DNA of 62,000 nucleotides from assembly GCA_009746045.1 (NCBI GenBank), contig RPFO01000080.1:11778670-11840669 (forward strand), written 5' to 3'. How positions within the stretch are numbered: position 1 is the stretch's first letter; every line of letters starts with the position of its first letter. The position numbers and the translations under genes were made by a program. This document shows, in pieces, positions 1-8,848 of this stretch. The DNA is from Mesostigma viride (Eukaryota > Streptophyta > Mesostigmatophyceae > Mesostigmatales > Mesostigmataceae). Under the pieces are notes generated by a model. The model made no database searches and was not told the DNA's origin. It saw only the letters and a program-made list of their open reading frames with translations.

Positions 1-360
1 ATGTAGCACAGCTGGAGGTAGGTCGGCCATAGCTCCCATCGCCGTTGTTGCTGCGCCAGGGTCAAGTCGTCGTCCAGCGTGTAGGACGTCCTCGACAGCT
101 TCTTGCGGCGATTAAAAAAGTCAACAGCTTATCCGCAAGGTAATCAAAGGTTAGGAGCAGGGGAGCTGGTCCATCCTTACCCAGCGCCTTACCAGTGAGC
201 TCCATGCCGGGGTAAGGATGTCGCGCGTAAACGCTATGGCAAGAGACTCCGAGTCCTCACCTGCGGCCGGCTGGTTGAATAGTGCTTGACGATGACGTTA
301 TGGCTGTGCTTGGCGATGTCGGCCTCCTCGCGGAGGTCAATTAAGCGTTTGTTGCTTGAG
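1..360 (-). pseudogene. L1-like ORF1 remnant, C-terminal half
   Basis: Read on the minus strand this is a degraded copy of the ORF1 protein seen better at 6982-8405: the stretches LREEAD, the LDDDLTLAQQQ run and ELWPTYLQL are recognisable but out of a single frame. It continues across the inserted element at 363-2184 into 2185-2360, where TWADMLKHHTTST is the preceding coiled-coil part. The window edge cuts its 3' end. It is a dead retroelement fragment, not a gene. Confidence 0.8.
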
Positions 361-362
361 CT

Positions 363-2184
363 ATCCACTTCTAACGCTAACCTACTGACGCTTGGGTTGC
401 ACCAGACAACAATAGTTTTTTACAAATAAGTACAGCTTAATAGAGCCAACATGCACTGTAGGGCTCCTAACAAGTGCTAAAGGGGTCTTTGGGTGGCTGC
501 CACAAAAGTGGACTTATGCCTATTCCCCTGGCCTCTTTTGGACAACTGGTATAACAAGTTCAGGGTGGGTGGGTGGGGGACCAAAAGAGGCTTTGCTGCC
601 ATTGCCTCGTCCGCCTAAATGCTAGACCACAAGGGCCGTCAGGCTGGCGCGGCGCTGGCACTGGCGTTGGTACCGAAATTGCAGCGGTACCGGCGCTGGC
701 GCTGGCGCTGCGCCAGGTCTGCCCCTACCCTCCCCCCGTCACTTGTGCCACTGCTATTAAAGGTTCGTTTTCACAAATTCGTACAGATTTTCTAAGTCTT
801 TCTACCGCGCGCAGGCGGTAGACCGCACACAGGCGGAACGAACCCGACTACCGGTCACAGCCGGCGCACCTCCTCCTCCTAGTCTTACGCGGCAAAGTCT
901 ATTCGGCCGCACCCCAGACTTCCGTAGTCCCGCTATAACGCAGATAGGGTGAGCAAAAGCTCGGATAATCCACTTCTAACGCTAACCTACTGACGCTTGG
1001 GTTGCACCAGACAACAATAGTTTTTTACAAATAAGTACAGCTTAATAGAGCCAACATGCACTGTAGGGCTCCTAACAAGTGCTAAAGGGGTCTTTGGGTG
1101 GCTGCCACAAAAGTCGGACTTATGCCTATTCCCCACCTTCCCTTCCTGGCCGACTTCGTCAGCAACTCCGGAACGTCGTTTCACATCCGCCACGTCGGTT
1201 TGTTGTCCAAATTTCCGGTGATACCGCTGCAATGTCGCCGTCGGTTAGTAGGGCGCCCCCCTCTCATGCCAGCTCGTCCCCCGCCTATGCTGCCGCTACC
1301 CCCGTCACATCTCATGGCAAGGCGGCAAGGTCCCCAGCGGGGTCGAGCATCTCGTTCCCTCCCACGTGGTATGCAGAGCGTGCATTGGAAAGGCGAAGTT
1401 GGGGGGGTATCGTCCCCCCCTACTCCGGTCCGGACTTGAGGATTTCTATCCATGGCGACTGGGCAGGTTGCCCCGCAGGCCGATTGACGCCTCAATTTCC
1501 TGCGCTTCCATCCCTTCAGGAAGGCCGCCATCTTATACGTACCTCAGTCTACGAAATCGTAGTGCATTATTTTATGTTATTTTTCCATCTCGCGGCCCAG
1601 CGGACCTAGATGCACCCCACTTCTCCAATCTGGGCCGATAGAGGGCCAAATTTCGAGCCGCCGCTCTCCTTGCGCGCGGCTAACATTGCTGATTAAATTT
1701 TCAGCCCTCCCGCCTCAGCGGCAAGGCCGTTAGCCCGTCTAATAATCGCCATAGCGAATTAGTCACGTTGGCAGCATATGCCAGCAAATCGCGGACCAAA
1801 AGAGGCTTTGCTGCCATTGGCCTCGTCCGCCTAAATGCTAGACCACAAGGGCCGTCAGGCTGGCGCGGCGCTGGCACTGGCGTTGGTACCGAAATTGCAG
1901 CGGTACCGGCGCTGGCGCTGGCGCTGCGCCAGGTCTGCCCCTACCCTCCCCCCGTCACTTGTGCCACTGCTATTAAAGGTTCGTTTTCACAAATTCGTAC
2001 AGATTTTCTAAGTCTTTCTACCGCGCGCAGGCGGTAGACCGCACACAGGCGGAACGAACCACTACCGGTCACAGCCGGCGCACCTCCTCCTCCTAGTCTT
2101 ACGCGGCAAAGTCTATTCGGCCGCACCCCAGACTTCCGTAGTCCCGCTATAACGCAGATAGGGTGAGCAAAAGCTCGGATAGTG
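363..2184. mobile_element. Inserted tandem dimer of an unknown element
   Basis: This block splits an ORF1 remnant (1-360 and 2185-2360, minus strand). It holds two related units, 363-962 and 968-2184. Both begin with the same ~170 bp (363-532 and 968-1137) and end with the same ~380 bp (582-958 and 1798-2180). The second has about 680 bp between them where the first has about 50 bp, so the first looks like an internal-deletion derivative. The outer ends are CTATCC and GGATAG, a short terminal inverted repeat. No transposase is recognisable and I see no clear target duplication, so the superfamily is open. Confidence 0.6.
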
Positions 2185-2360
2185 CCGCGATGGCGGTGGA
2201 GGTGGTGTGGTGCTTCAGCATGTCCGCCCAGGTACACTGGGACCGTGGGAGGAGCATCGTCGGCTGGACCAGCCGCCGTGCTGGCCGGGCGGCAATGTCC
2301 GCTTCACCGCCTGGGCGGTGAGGCTTGCGGTGTTTTGCAGGCACTCAATGGCGATGAAGA
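2185..2360 (-). pseudogene. L1-like ORF1 remnant, coiled-coil part
   Basis: Minus-strand translation gives TASLTAQAVKADIAARPA followed by TWADMLKHHTTST, matching the coiled-coil segment of the ORF1 at 7730-7880. It is the upstream part of the remnant at 1-360, separated from it by the inserted dimer. Confidence 0.75.
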
Positions 2361-2788
2361 GCATTATTTAGCCATGTACATGTGTGCCTATGATGTGCCA
2401 CACTCCAGATGATGCCTAGCTTTATTTAATTATGCAGTGCCCATGCAGGGAGTCACTCTCTGCTGAGAAGCCATGCCCTAGCTCTTGTATAGCTATGCTG
2501 ATCTTCCCCACCTATGACGGGCTCCCCTTAGCTGGGTGTTGCCCGAGACTCTGGGTGGTGCAGGTGCCCTAGTGCACCTAGAGCAAGTGTTGTTTACCTT
2601 CCCACCCTTGCAGGAAGTAGCTTAGAATGTATTATAGGCCATATGCCCCTTCTCTGGGCTATTAAATTACATTAAATTAAATTATAACATGTCTCCGTTG
2701 GGAGATCATGTAGCACATATTCCAGGTTGGATGGGTGGTGTGGAGGAAGCCGCGTAATCGAACTAACTAACTCTAAGCTATATCTAGT

Positions 2789-2974
2789 CTAGAAAAGCCT
2801 ATCTACGCTACTCATCAAAACGGCTCCTCCCGTCTTGGGGGGAGGCGGCTTGCCCACAGGGGCTGGCGTGTGAGCCTTGGCAATCTTCTGCCACCGCTTC
2901 TTGTCCTGCATGGCAGTCCAGAGAAGGGAGAGAGAGGGGATGCGGTACTCAAACTGGGCTGGGACCACTAGGTC
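2789..2974 (-). pseudogene. LINE ORF2 extreme C-terminus
   Basis: Minus-strand reading from the edge of the hAT insertion gives LDDLVVPAQFEYRIPSLSLL and then KKRWQKIAKAHTPAPVG before a stop near 2789. It is the tail of the ORF2 fragment whose other part lies at 4511-4893; the two are rejoined when the hAT and one TSD copy are removed. Confidence 0.7.
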
Positions 2975-2982
2975 GTCCAGCA

Positions 2983-4502
2983 CAGAGTTCAATTATACGC
3001 AATACGCGGTTATACGCGCGGGGTCCGTATAATGGATAATACGGTATAATACGGTATTATCCGGAAATTATACGCAAATACTGGATTTCATCGTTTTTGG
3101 GGTTGTTTCATGCATTTTGATATCATTTCAAGCAGTCCACATGTTTCTGACACTAAATTACACATGATACATGGGTTGCCACTGCTCAGCAGTGCTTGGG
3201 AACACTGGACGTGTAAACCGGGGTTCACGAGGAGCTAGATTACCTATGCATTATACCCTAAAAAACAACGCCAAATGAAATGGAAAGATGAAAACAGCAA
3301 AATAAGTAAGATGGATGTGCTTCCATGCAAGCAGGTCCTGGGCATCTCCATGTTTCTTGCATGCATGAGGAGCACACAAGAAGAAGGCTGACTTTGGCGA
3401 GCAAAACAAGAAATAGTGGCTAGATCTGGCCAGAAAACCACTTGTTTCGAGATGTTTTTAGCAAGAAAAAACATCGTGTTATCAAGCTTATCATATTTAT
3501 AAACAATACCGAGCACTACGTCACTGCTTTCGATGAAGCATAAGCTAATAGCAGACAATTAAATATGGTCCAAAATCTGCATGGCGTAGTGGTATTTCCC
3601 AACCATCATAGGCCAATCATGCGTAGAGGCAGTAAAGCAACCAAAAGACAAGCAGAAAACCTCCATTACAGGTCTACGACTATTTTACAATCCACCCAAC
3701 AACTTGATACAGTACAATGAACACGTGAACAGGATAGCACGTACCAGATCAAAACCGCATATTACCTTTCTTGACGGAGCCAGCATGCCCACCTGATGGA
3801 CGTAGCTGCGAGCCTTTCCTGGCCGTCGTCGCTTATAAACAATGTAAGGAATAACGTGAAACATCTATCCGCGTTCAAATGTAGGGGCATTTCCCGCCTA
3901 TCAACAGTTAGCACATGCACGGTCGCCACCTGGTTGCTGAAACGAGGTTGCCGCATCGAGCAGAACGTCGAGACATATCTGCGCACATCCAAACGTTGCC
4001 TGGCCAAGGATATAAGCTTTTCAAGACCTAAGGATCATGCCTACAAAATTTCAGTTGAAAATGTAAAGCGGCCATGCTCTCGTACCAGTCAGTTTTCTGT
4101 ATGACTTAAATATTCGGTGCATGGCTGCCCGAGAGGCAAGGGCAGAGCACCTAAACAGAGCACCTAAACAGCATGGAGGGTTGCCAACTTGCCATGCTAC
4201 AGTGTAGCTTGCTTGTAAGATCCTTGTGTCTCACGGTCGCCAAATGTCAACCAGTGGATGGTTTCCGTAGTCTTTCTAAGTTCCCTTGCTTTCCCGCCTT
4301 GGTTCCCGCGCGAAAAATTTGGCTGACGGACCTCGAATGAGCCCGAAAACCCCATTATACGCGCGCTCATACGTGTTATTCGCCGTATTTATACGTAAAA
4401 ATACGCAAATCGTATAAAACGGATAAAAATTATACGCTCGACCTTGTATAACGCGTATTATACCGTATTATACCGTATAATACGCCGTATAATTGAACAC
4501 TG
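2983..4502. mobile_element. Non-autonomous hAT-type DNA transposon
   Basis: The element begins CAGAGTTCAATTATACG and ends with the inverse of CAGTGTTCAATTATACG. It is flanked by the perfect 8 bp duplication GTCCAGCA (2975-2982 and 4503-4510). CAG-G-T termini with 8 bp TSDs are the hallmark of the hAT superfamily. Both ends (about 2990-3080 and 4355-4495) are packed with TATACG/CGTATAATACGG sub-repeats, as expected for transposase-binding subterminal repeats. The 1.52 kb interior has only short open frames and no recognisable hAT transposase, so it is probably non-autonomous. It sits inside a LINE and is therefore younger than it. Confidence 0.9.
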
Positions 4503-4510
4503 GTCCAGCA

Positions 4511-4893
4511 ACATCTGGGTATAGGTCATGGCATGTTTCCCTACCCTTTTAGGGATGTTCTTGTTGGGGCCAGGCCAGGTCAAAATATGCCGCCCTGGTT
4601 GGCCCAGCCGCTGGGGACCGGCCAGACCAAGGGCGGTGTCGACCTGGCTGGTGCGAGCAAGATGCATGTCCTACAAATGCTATCCTACGCTGCCTAATCT
4701 CATCCGAAATACGAGGCATACCGTGATACAAAGTCTCTAATGACCTACGCTGAGAAAACCCTACATTCAGGACCTGTCGGAGCATCCTGGTTACCGTGCC
4801 GTCTAGCTTCACTTTGGCTGCCCGTGTTGCCGTGAGTGTCCATGCCTCGGCGCCATACGTGAGCACCGTGAGGACGAGGACCTTGAAGAGCAT
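4511..4893 (-). pseudogene. LINE ORF2 post-RT region fragment
   Basis: Minus-strand translation contains VLTYGAEAWTLTATRAAKVK, then LDGTVTRMLRQVLNVGFSQ and IRQRRIAFVGHAS. The YGAExWTLT motif and the following helical stretch are typical of the region after the reverse-transcriptase palm of non-LTR retrotransposons. The frame breaks after about residue 85. No endonuclease or catalytic YADD region is present. Confidence 0.8.
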
Positions 4894-5001
4894 CTTAAGA
4901 GCTCTGGGCTATATATGTGCTATATATATGTGCTATATATGTGCTACAGATACTCCCAACGGAGTTATGTTCCTAATTAATTAATTAATTAATTAATTAA
5001 T

Positions 5002-5279
5002 GGCGATGGCGTTGTCGTGGAGGCGCTTGTCGATGTAGAGGAGCTGGGCGGTGATGGCGGAGGTGGCTGCGGTAGTACGTGGCGGTGGAGGTGGAGGCGA
5101 GGAGGGTGGAGGTGCAGGTGGCGGTGGCGGAAAGGTACGTGAGGGAGCTCAGCAGCCAGCGTGCTGCCTATTGCTGCCACATCTGCCGCGAGGGGAGTCA
5201 CGTGCTCCTCGAGGGCCTCCGGCTTAAGAAGGGATCGCGGAAGTAGGATGCAGAAATGGAATGAGTCCAGATCTCGCCG
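5002..5279 (-). pseudogene. L1-like ORF1 remnant, N-terminal/coiled-coil part
   Basis: Minus-strand reading gives LEEHVTPLAADVAAIGSTLA followed by AELP, equivalent to the NVRTLAAELP stretch of the ORF1 at 7296-8405. Its upstream part continues at 6209-6350 after the inserted element 5291-6197. Frames are broken. Confidence 0.65.
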
Positions 5280-5636
5280 TCAGAGCACATAAATTAATGA
5301 ATTAGGAACATATAGCTCCGTTGGGAGTATATGTAGCACATAGCTCTTGAGAAGGGGCATATGGCCTATAATACATTCTAAGCTACTTCCTGTGCACAAT
5401 TAAGGGTGGGAGTGTAAACGACACTTGCTCTAGGTGCACCAGGGCACCTGCATCCCCATGATCTATCAAGCTATGCCCAGCTAAGGGGGAGCCCGGCTGT
5501 CATGGGGGGGAAGATCAGCATAGCTATACAAGAGCTAGAGCGTGGCATCTCAGCAGAGAGCAGCTCTCTGCATGGGCACAGCATAACTAGATAAAGCTAG
5601 GCATCATCTGGAGTGTGGCACATCATAGGCACACAT

Positions 5637-5746
5637 TAAATAATTAATTAATTAATTAGTAACATCACTCCGTTGGGAGTCAATGTAGCACATATCACCT
5701 GAGAAGGGGCATATGGCTTTTATTACATCCTAGGCTACTTCATGCA
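5637..5746 (-). mobile_element. 110 bp tail-end insertion of family F1
   Basis: Bounded by the 12 bp duplication ATAGGCACACAT (5625-5636, 5747-5758). It contains only a (TTAA)n tail, the ACTCC/GGAGT stem-loop and about 60 bp of the F1 3'UTR. It is a severely 5'-truncated reverse-transcription product nested in another F1 copy. Confidence 0.88.
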
Positions 5747-5877
5747 ATAGGCACACATGGCTAAATAATGCTCGTGAATCAGCTGGTATAGAGCCTGTAG
5801 GACCTGCTTACATGTACATGGCCACGGTCTATCTATTCTACACTACTACTGCTGTATTCCCCTAAGCTGGGGCGTCT

Positions 5878-6197
5878 GGAGTCGTTGGGGCCGCGGGAGT
5901 CGCATGCATGCCAGGGCTTGTGGCCGACGTAGATCGGGCCGCCCCCTTCCAGTACACCGGCTGCCCCGCCTTGGTCTGCCGGAGCTGGAGGTAGGTCGGC
6001 CATAGCTCCCGTCGCCGTTGTTGCTGCGCCAGGGTCAAATCGTCGTCAAGGGTGAAGTGAGTCTTCTCGAGCCGCTTGCGGCGTCTGAGAAAAGAAATCT
6101 TGTCCGCCGGGTTCTTAAAGGTGAGGAGGAGCGGGGGCGCCCTTGCCTTACCCCGCGCGCGGGGAAGGCGGTGGGCGACCAGCTCGATCTCACCACC
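5878..6197 (-). pseudogene. ORF1 C-terminal fragment
   Basis: Minus-strand reading covers the RRM-like/CTD part of ORF1: HRLPRARGKARAPPLLLTF, KISFLRRRKRLEKT, the LDDDLTLAQQQ run, and YWKG near 5950. It is closely similar to 8050-8400. It is 5' truncated by reverse transcription and belongs to the element at 5291-6197. Confidence 0.8.
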
Positions 6198-6350
6198 TCA
6201 GAGCACATGAGGAAGGAGCAGAGAATGATGTGCCGCCGGCTGGAGTTGGGGCCAGCTAGGGGCACCCGAACAGAAAGCTGGGGCCGCTGACCCAGGTGCC
6301 GTCCGGATATGGATGAGGCGGTTGAGGCTGTAGAGATGGAGGCACAGCTC

Positions 6351-6530
6351 GAAATTAATTAAACTCGTGCTCCAGTTGGGGAGTCACGGAGCACCGGAAT
6401 GCTTTTAATCCCTGTATCAAGGAGACAACCAGCCGGGCTGTATGTGCACAACAGGAAGGATTAACTAATTAATTAAACTCGTGCTCCCGTTAGGGAGTCA
6501 CGGAGCACCGAAGTGCTTTTAATCCCTGCA
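6351..6530 (-). mobile_element. Two adjacent retroelement 3' ends of a related tail type
   Basis: Two minus-strand tails lie at about 6351-6417 and 6457-6530. Each has a TTAATTAA run followed by the inverse of a CTCC...GGAG stem-loop and GTGACTCC, and ends in TTTTAATCCCTG. The second is flanked by ATGTGCACAAC (near 6447-6457 and 6530-6540), consistent with an 11 bp target duplication. Neither carries coding sequence. Confidence 0.6.
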
Positions 6531-6536
6531 TGTGCA

Positions 6537-6626
6537 CAACGACCCCCAGAAGCCCAAGGTGTACTGGAGGGGCGGGGACCTGATGATCAACCACAAGATG
6601 TGGACGCCCCCACTGGCAGCGGGCTA
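6537..6626 (+). pseudogene. ORF1 extreme C-terminus, other family
   Basis: Plus-strand translation NDPQKPKVYWRGGDL then INHKMWTPPLAAG and a stop. It matches the C-terminus of the ORF1 at 35991-37516 (EKPQVYWRGGDLYVNKKLW). About 200 bp of non-coding sequence follows, up to the insertion point at 6823. Confidence 0.7.
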
Positions 6627-6823
6627 GAATAGCAATAGCCCTAGCTTGTAACCATCGGCGTCACTGCCGCTAAGGCAGCCATGCCTAGAATGTTTGCCTA
6701 GCTGTGCCCACACCTAGTCATGTGCCGCCAACGCACGGTACACACCCAGCCATAGCCTTAGCCTAGTCCTAGTACAGCCATGCTACGCCATGGCTATGTT
6801 TATGCTCACCGCCACCCCTCTAT

Positions 6824-8837
6824 AACAGTACGGGCCACGAGCCACGAGGTAGCCATGGCTGACGGCGGAGCTCATAACTTTCACGTTTGAGCACCGAATT
6901 TAGTCGTGAATATCACAATCGCTTCGTCTTTCTAAGACGCACATGCTGATATAATTTTCCGACGCTATTACGCAATATACGATGAGCAAACGCCCATCGA
7001 CGCAACGCAGCCTGACGGCTGCGCTCGGCAATGAAAATACGTCTGCAGCTCCGGCTGCAGCTTCGCCATCAGGTCCGGCAGGCGGCAGTGACACTAGTCG
7101 CGCACTGGTAGTCGCCCAGCACCCTCCCGGGCTTCCTGCCTCGCCCTCAGCCTCGCCTGATCGGCCAAGCGCAGTCGCTCAGACGAACCTGGCTGGTCTG
7201 AGCGAGATTTTGACGTTGATCGGCTTTTTGCCACCTTCGACATCAACAGCTGGCTTGCCTTTTTCGAAATACATTGCTCCAAGTTACTGGAGCTCGTGTT
7301 TTACGGGTCCCACGCCTCACTGCTGGCCCTGTGCGAGCAGTTCCATTCCAGAACCCACCTTTTCCGCAACGGAGCTGACGGCCGGTTTTCCGACCGCCCA
7401 GCTGACGCCCCTACCTCGGCCAACATGGCCGGCTGGCCTCGCCCCCGCCTTCAGCTCGCAGCTCTCTTTACCATCACTAAGCGCTCGGCCTTCGACCTTT
7501 TGCAACCCTGCCCCGTTACCGAATCCACCTTCCTCCGCCACCTCCACGACGCCTTCTCACAGCACGTGTCGCCCATTGCTGCCAATGTGCGCACGCTGGC
7601 TGCTGAGCTCCCCACCATCCCCACCGCCACCGCCGCCCTCCTCGCCTCCACCCCCCCCCCCTCCGCCTCCACCGACTCCATCACCGCCCAGCTCCGCGAC
7701 ATCGACCAGCGTCTTAAGGATAACGCCATCGCTATCGAGGTTCTGCAGAACACCGCAGGCCTCACCGCCCAGGCGGTGAAGGACATTGCCGCCAAGCCAG
7801 CCCCGGCTGGCCTGGTCGGCGATGCTCCTCCCATCACCACCTGGGCGGACATGCTTAAGCAACACACCACCTCCACCACCTCCGCCGTCGCAGCCCAGCT
7901 CCAACGGCAGACGCTTGACCTCCGCGAGGAGGCCGAGCTCGCCAAGCGCAGCCTTAACGTCATTGTCAAGAATCTCAAGATGGAGGAAGGTGAGAATTCC
8001 GAGAAGCTTGCGCGTGCTTTTGAGAGAGAAATCCTTGATCGCATGGGCCTTACTGGTGAGATCGAGCTGGCCGCCCACCGCCTTCCCCGCGCGCGGGGTA
8101 AGGCAGGGCCGCCCCCGCTCCTTCTCACCTTTAAGACCCCGGCGGACAAGATTTCTTTTCTCAGACGCCGCAAGCGGCTCGAGAAGACTCTCTTCACCCT
8201 TGATGACGACTTGACCCTGGCGCAGCAACAACGGCGACGGGAGCTATGGCCGACCTACCTCCAGCTCCGGCAGACCAAGGCGGGCCAGCCGGTGTACTGG
8301 AAGGGGGCGGCCATCTACGTCGGCCACAAGCCCTGGCAGGCGACACCCCCCCCCCCGCGGCCCCAGCGACTCCAGACGCCCCAGCTTAGGGGAATACAGC
8401 AGTAGTAGTGTAGAATAGATAGACCGTGGCCATGTACATGTACGCCTCCTAGAGGCACTATCCCAGCTAAGCCACGCGCTTTATTTAATCATGTACATGT
8501 GTGCCTATGATGAGCCACACTCCAGATGATGCCTAGCTTTACTTAGTTATGTTGTGCCCATGCAGGGAGTAACTCTCTGCTGAGAGCCACGCTTTAGCCT
8601 TTGTATAGCTATGCTGATCTTCCCCCCCCATGACAGGCTCCCCCTTCGCTGGGCATAGCTTGAAGATCATGGGGATGCACGTGCCCTGGTGCACCTAGAG
8701 CAAGGGTCCTTTACATCCCCACCCTTGCAGGAAGTAGCTTAGGATGTATGATAGGCCATATGCCCCCTCTCAAGGGCTATGTGCTACATATACTCCCAAC
8801 GGAGTTATGTTACAATTCAATTCAATTCAATTCAATT
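6824..8837 (+). mobile_element. Complete ORF1-only retroposon (family F1)
   Basis: This 2.0 kb unit is flanked by the perfect 11 bp duplication CACCCCTCTAT (6813-6823, 8838-8848). It consists of a ~158 bp 5'UTR, ORF1 (6982-8405), a ~400 bp 3'UTR, the stem-loop ACTCCCAACGGAGT (8790-8803) and a (CAATT)n tail (about 8814-8837). No endonuclease or reverse transcriptase is present, and none fits between ORF1 and the tail. The 5'UTR resembles that of the second complete element (34923-37663), so the 5' end looks genuine. The layout parallels mammalian HAL1. Mobilisation must have used reverse transcriptase supplied in trans. Confidence 0.9.
6982..8405 (+). pseudogene. L1-like ORF1 protein, one frameshift
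   Basis: This resembles an L1-type ORF1 nucleic-acid chaperone of about 470 residues. It starts at 6982 (MSKRPSTQRSLTAAL); a single frame change before about 7210 moves reading into the frame that is then open to 8405. In the second frame there is an N-terminal region of unknown function, a coiled coil (about 7680-7950: LRDIDQRLKDNAIAIEVLQN), an RRM-like domain beginning LNVIVKNLKMEEGE (about 7950-8190), and a C-terminal domain LTLAQQQRRRELWPTYLQLR ending YWKGAAIYV. This order (coiled coil, RRM, CTD) is that of L1 ORF1p. A homopolymer error could explain the frameshift, so the copy may have been recently active. Confidence 0.85.
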
Positions 8838-8848
8838 CACCCCTCTAT

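Larger units (their letters stand above)
2663..4901 (-). mobile_element. 5'-truncated LINE with ORF2 C-terminus, TSD-bounded
   Basis: A minus-strand non-LTR element bounded by the 11 bp target duplication CTCTGGGCTAT (2652-2662, 4902-4912). From its 5' truncation at 4901 it carries the ORF2 C-terminal region, a short 3'UTR, the stem-loop TCTCCCAACGGAGA and an AT-rich (TTTAA)n tail at 2663-2690. An inserted hAT-type element (2983-4502) interrupts it. Without that insertion it is about 0.7 kb. Its terminal stem-loop is nearly that of the ORF1-only elements, so its parent is a candidate donor of their reverse transcriptase. Confidence 0.85.
2365..5001 (+). mobile_element. ORF1-only element 3'UTR (family F1), split by a LINE
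   Basis: 2365-2662 and 4902-5001 are the two halves of one plus-strand 3'UTR of the family called F1 here. The sequence resembles that at 8440-8820. It ends in the stem-loop ACTCCCAACGGAGT and a (TAAT)n tail (about 4974-5001). The halves are separated by a minus-strand LINE (2663-4901), and the 11 bp CTCTGGGCTAT is repeated at 2652-2662 and 4902-4912. Confidence 0.8.
5291..6197 (-). mobile_element. 5'-truncated ORF1-only element (family F1)
   Basis: A minus-strand copy bounded by the 11 bp duplication TCAGAGCACAT (5280-5290 and 6198-6208). It contains the ORF1 C-terminal part (about 5878-6197), the F1 3'UTR, the stem-loop and an AT-rich tail at 5291-5307. A 110 bp insertion (5637-5746) interrupts its 3'UTR. 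ORF1 runs straight into the 3'UTR with no ORF2. Confidence 0.85.

Noticed and set aside
1079-1609. Possible protein-coding frames in the inserted dimer
   Set aside because: Overlapping frames on both strands, no domain signature, and part of a repeated element.
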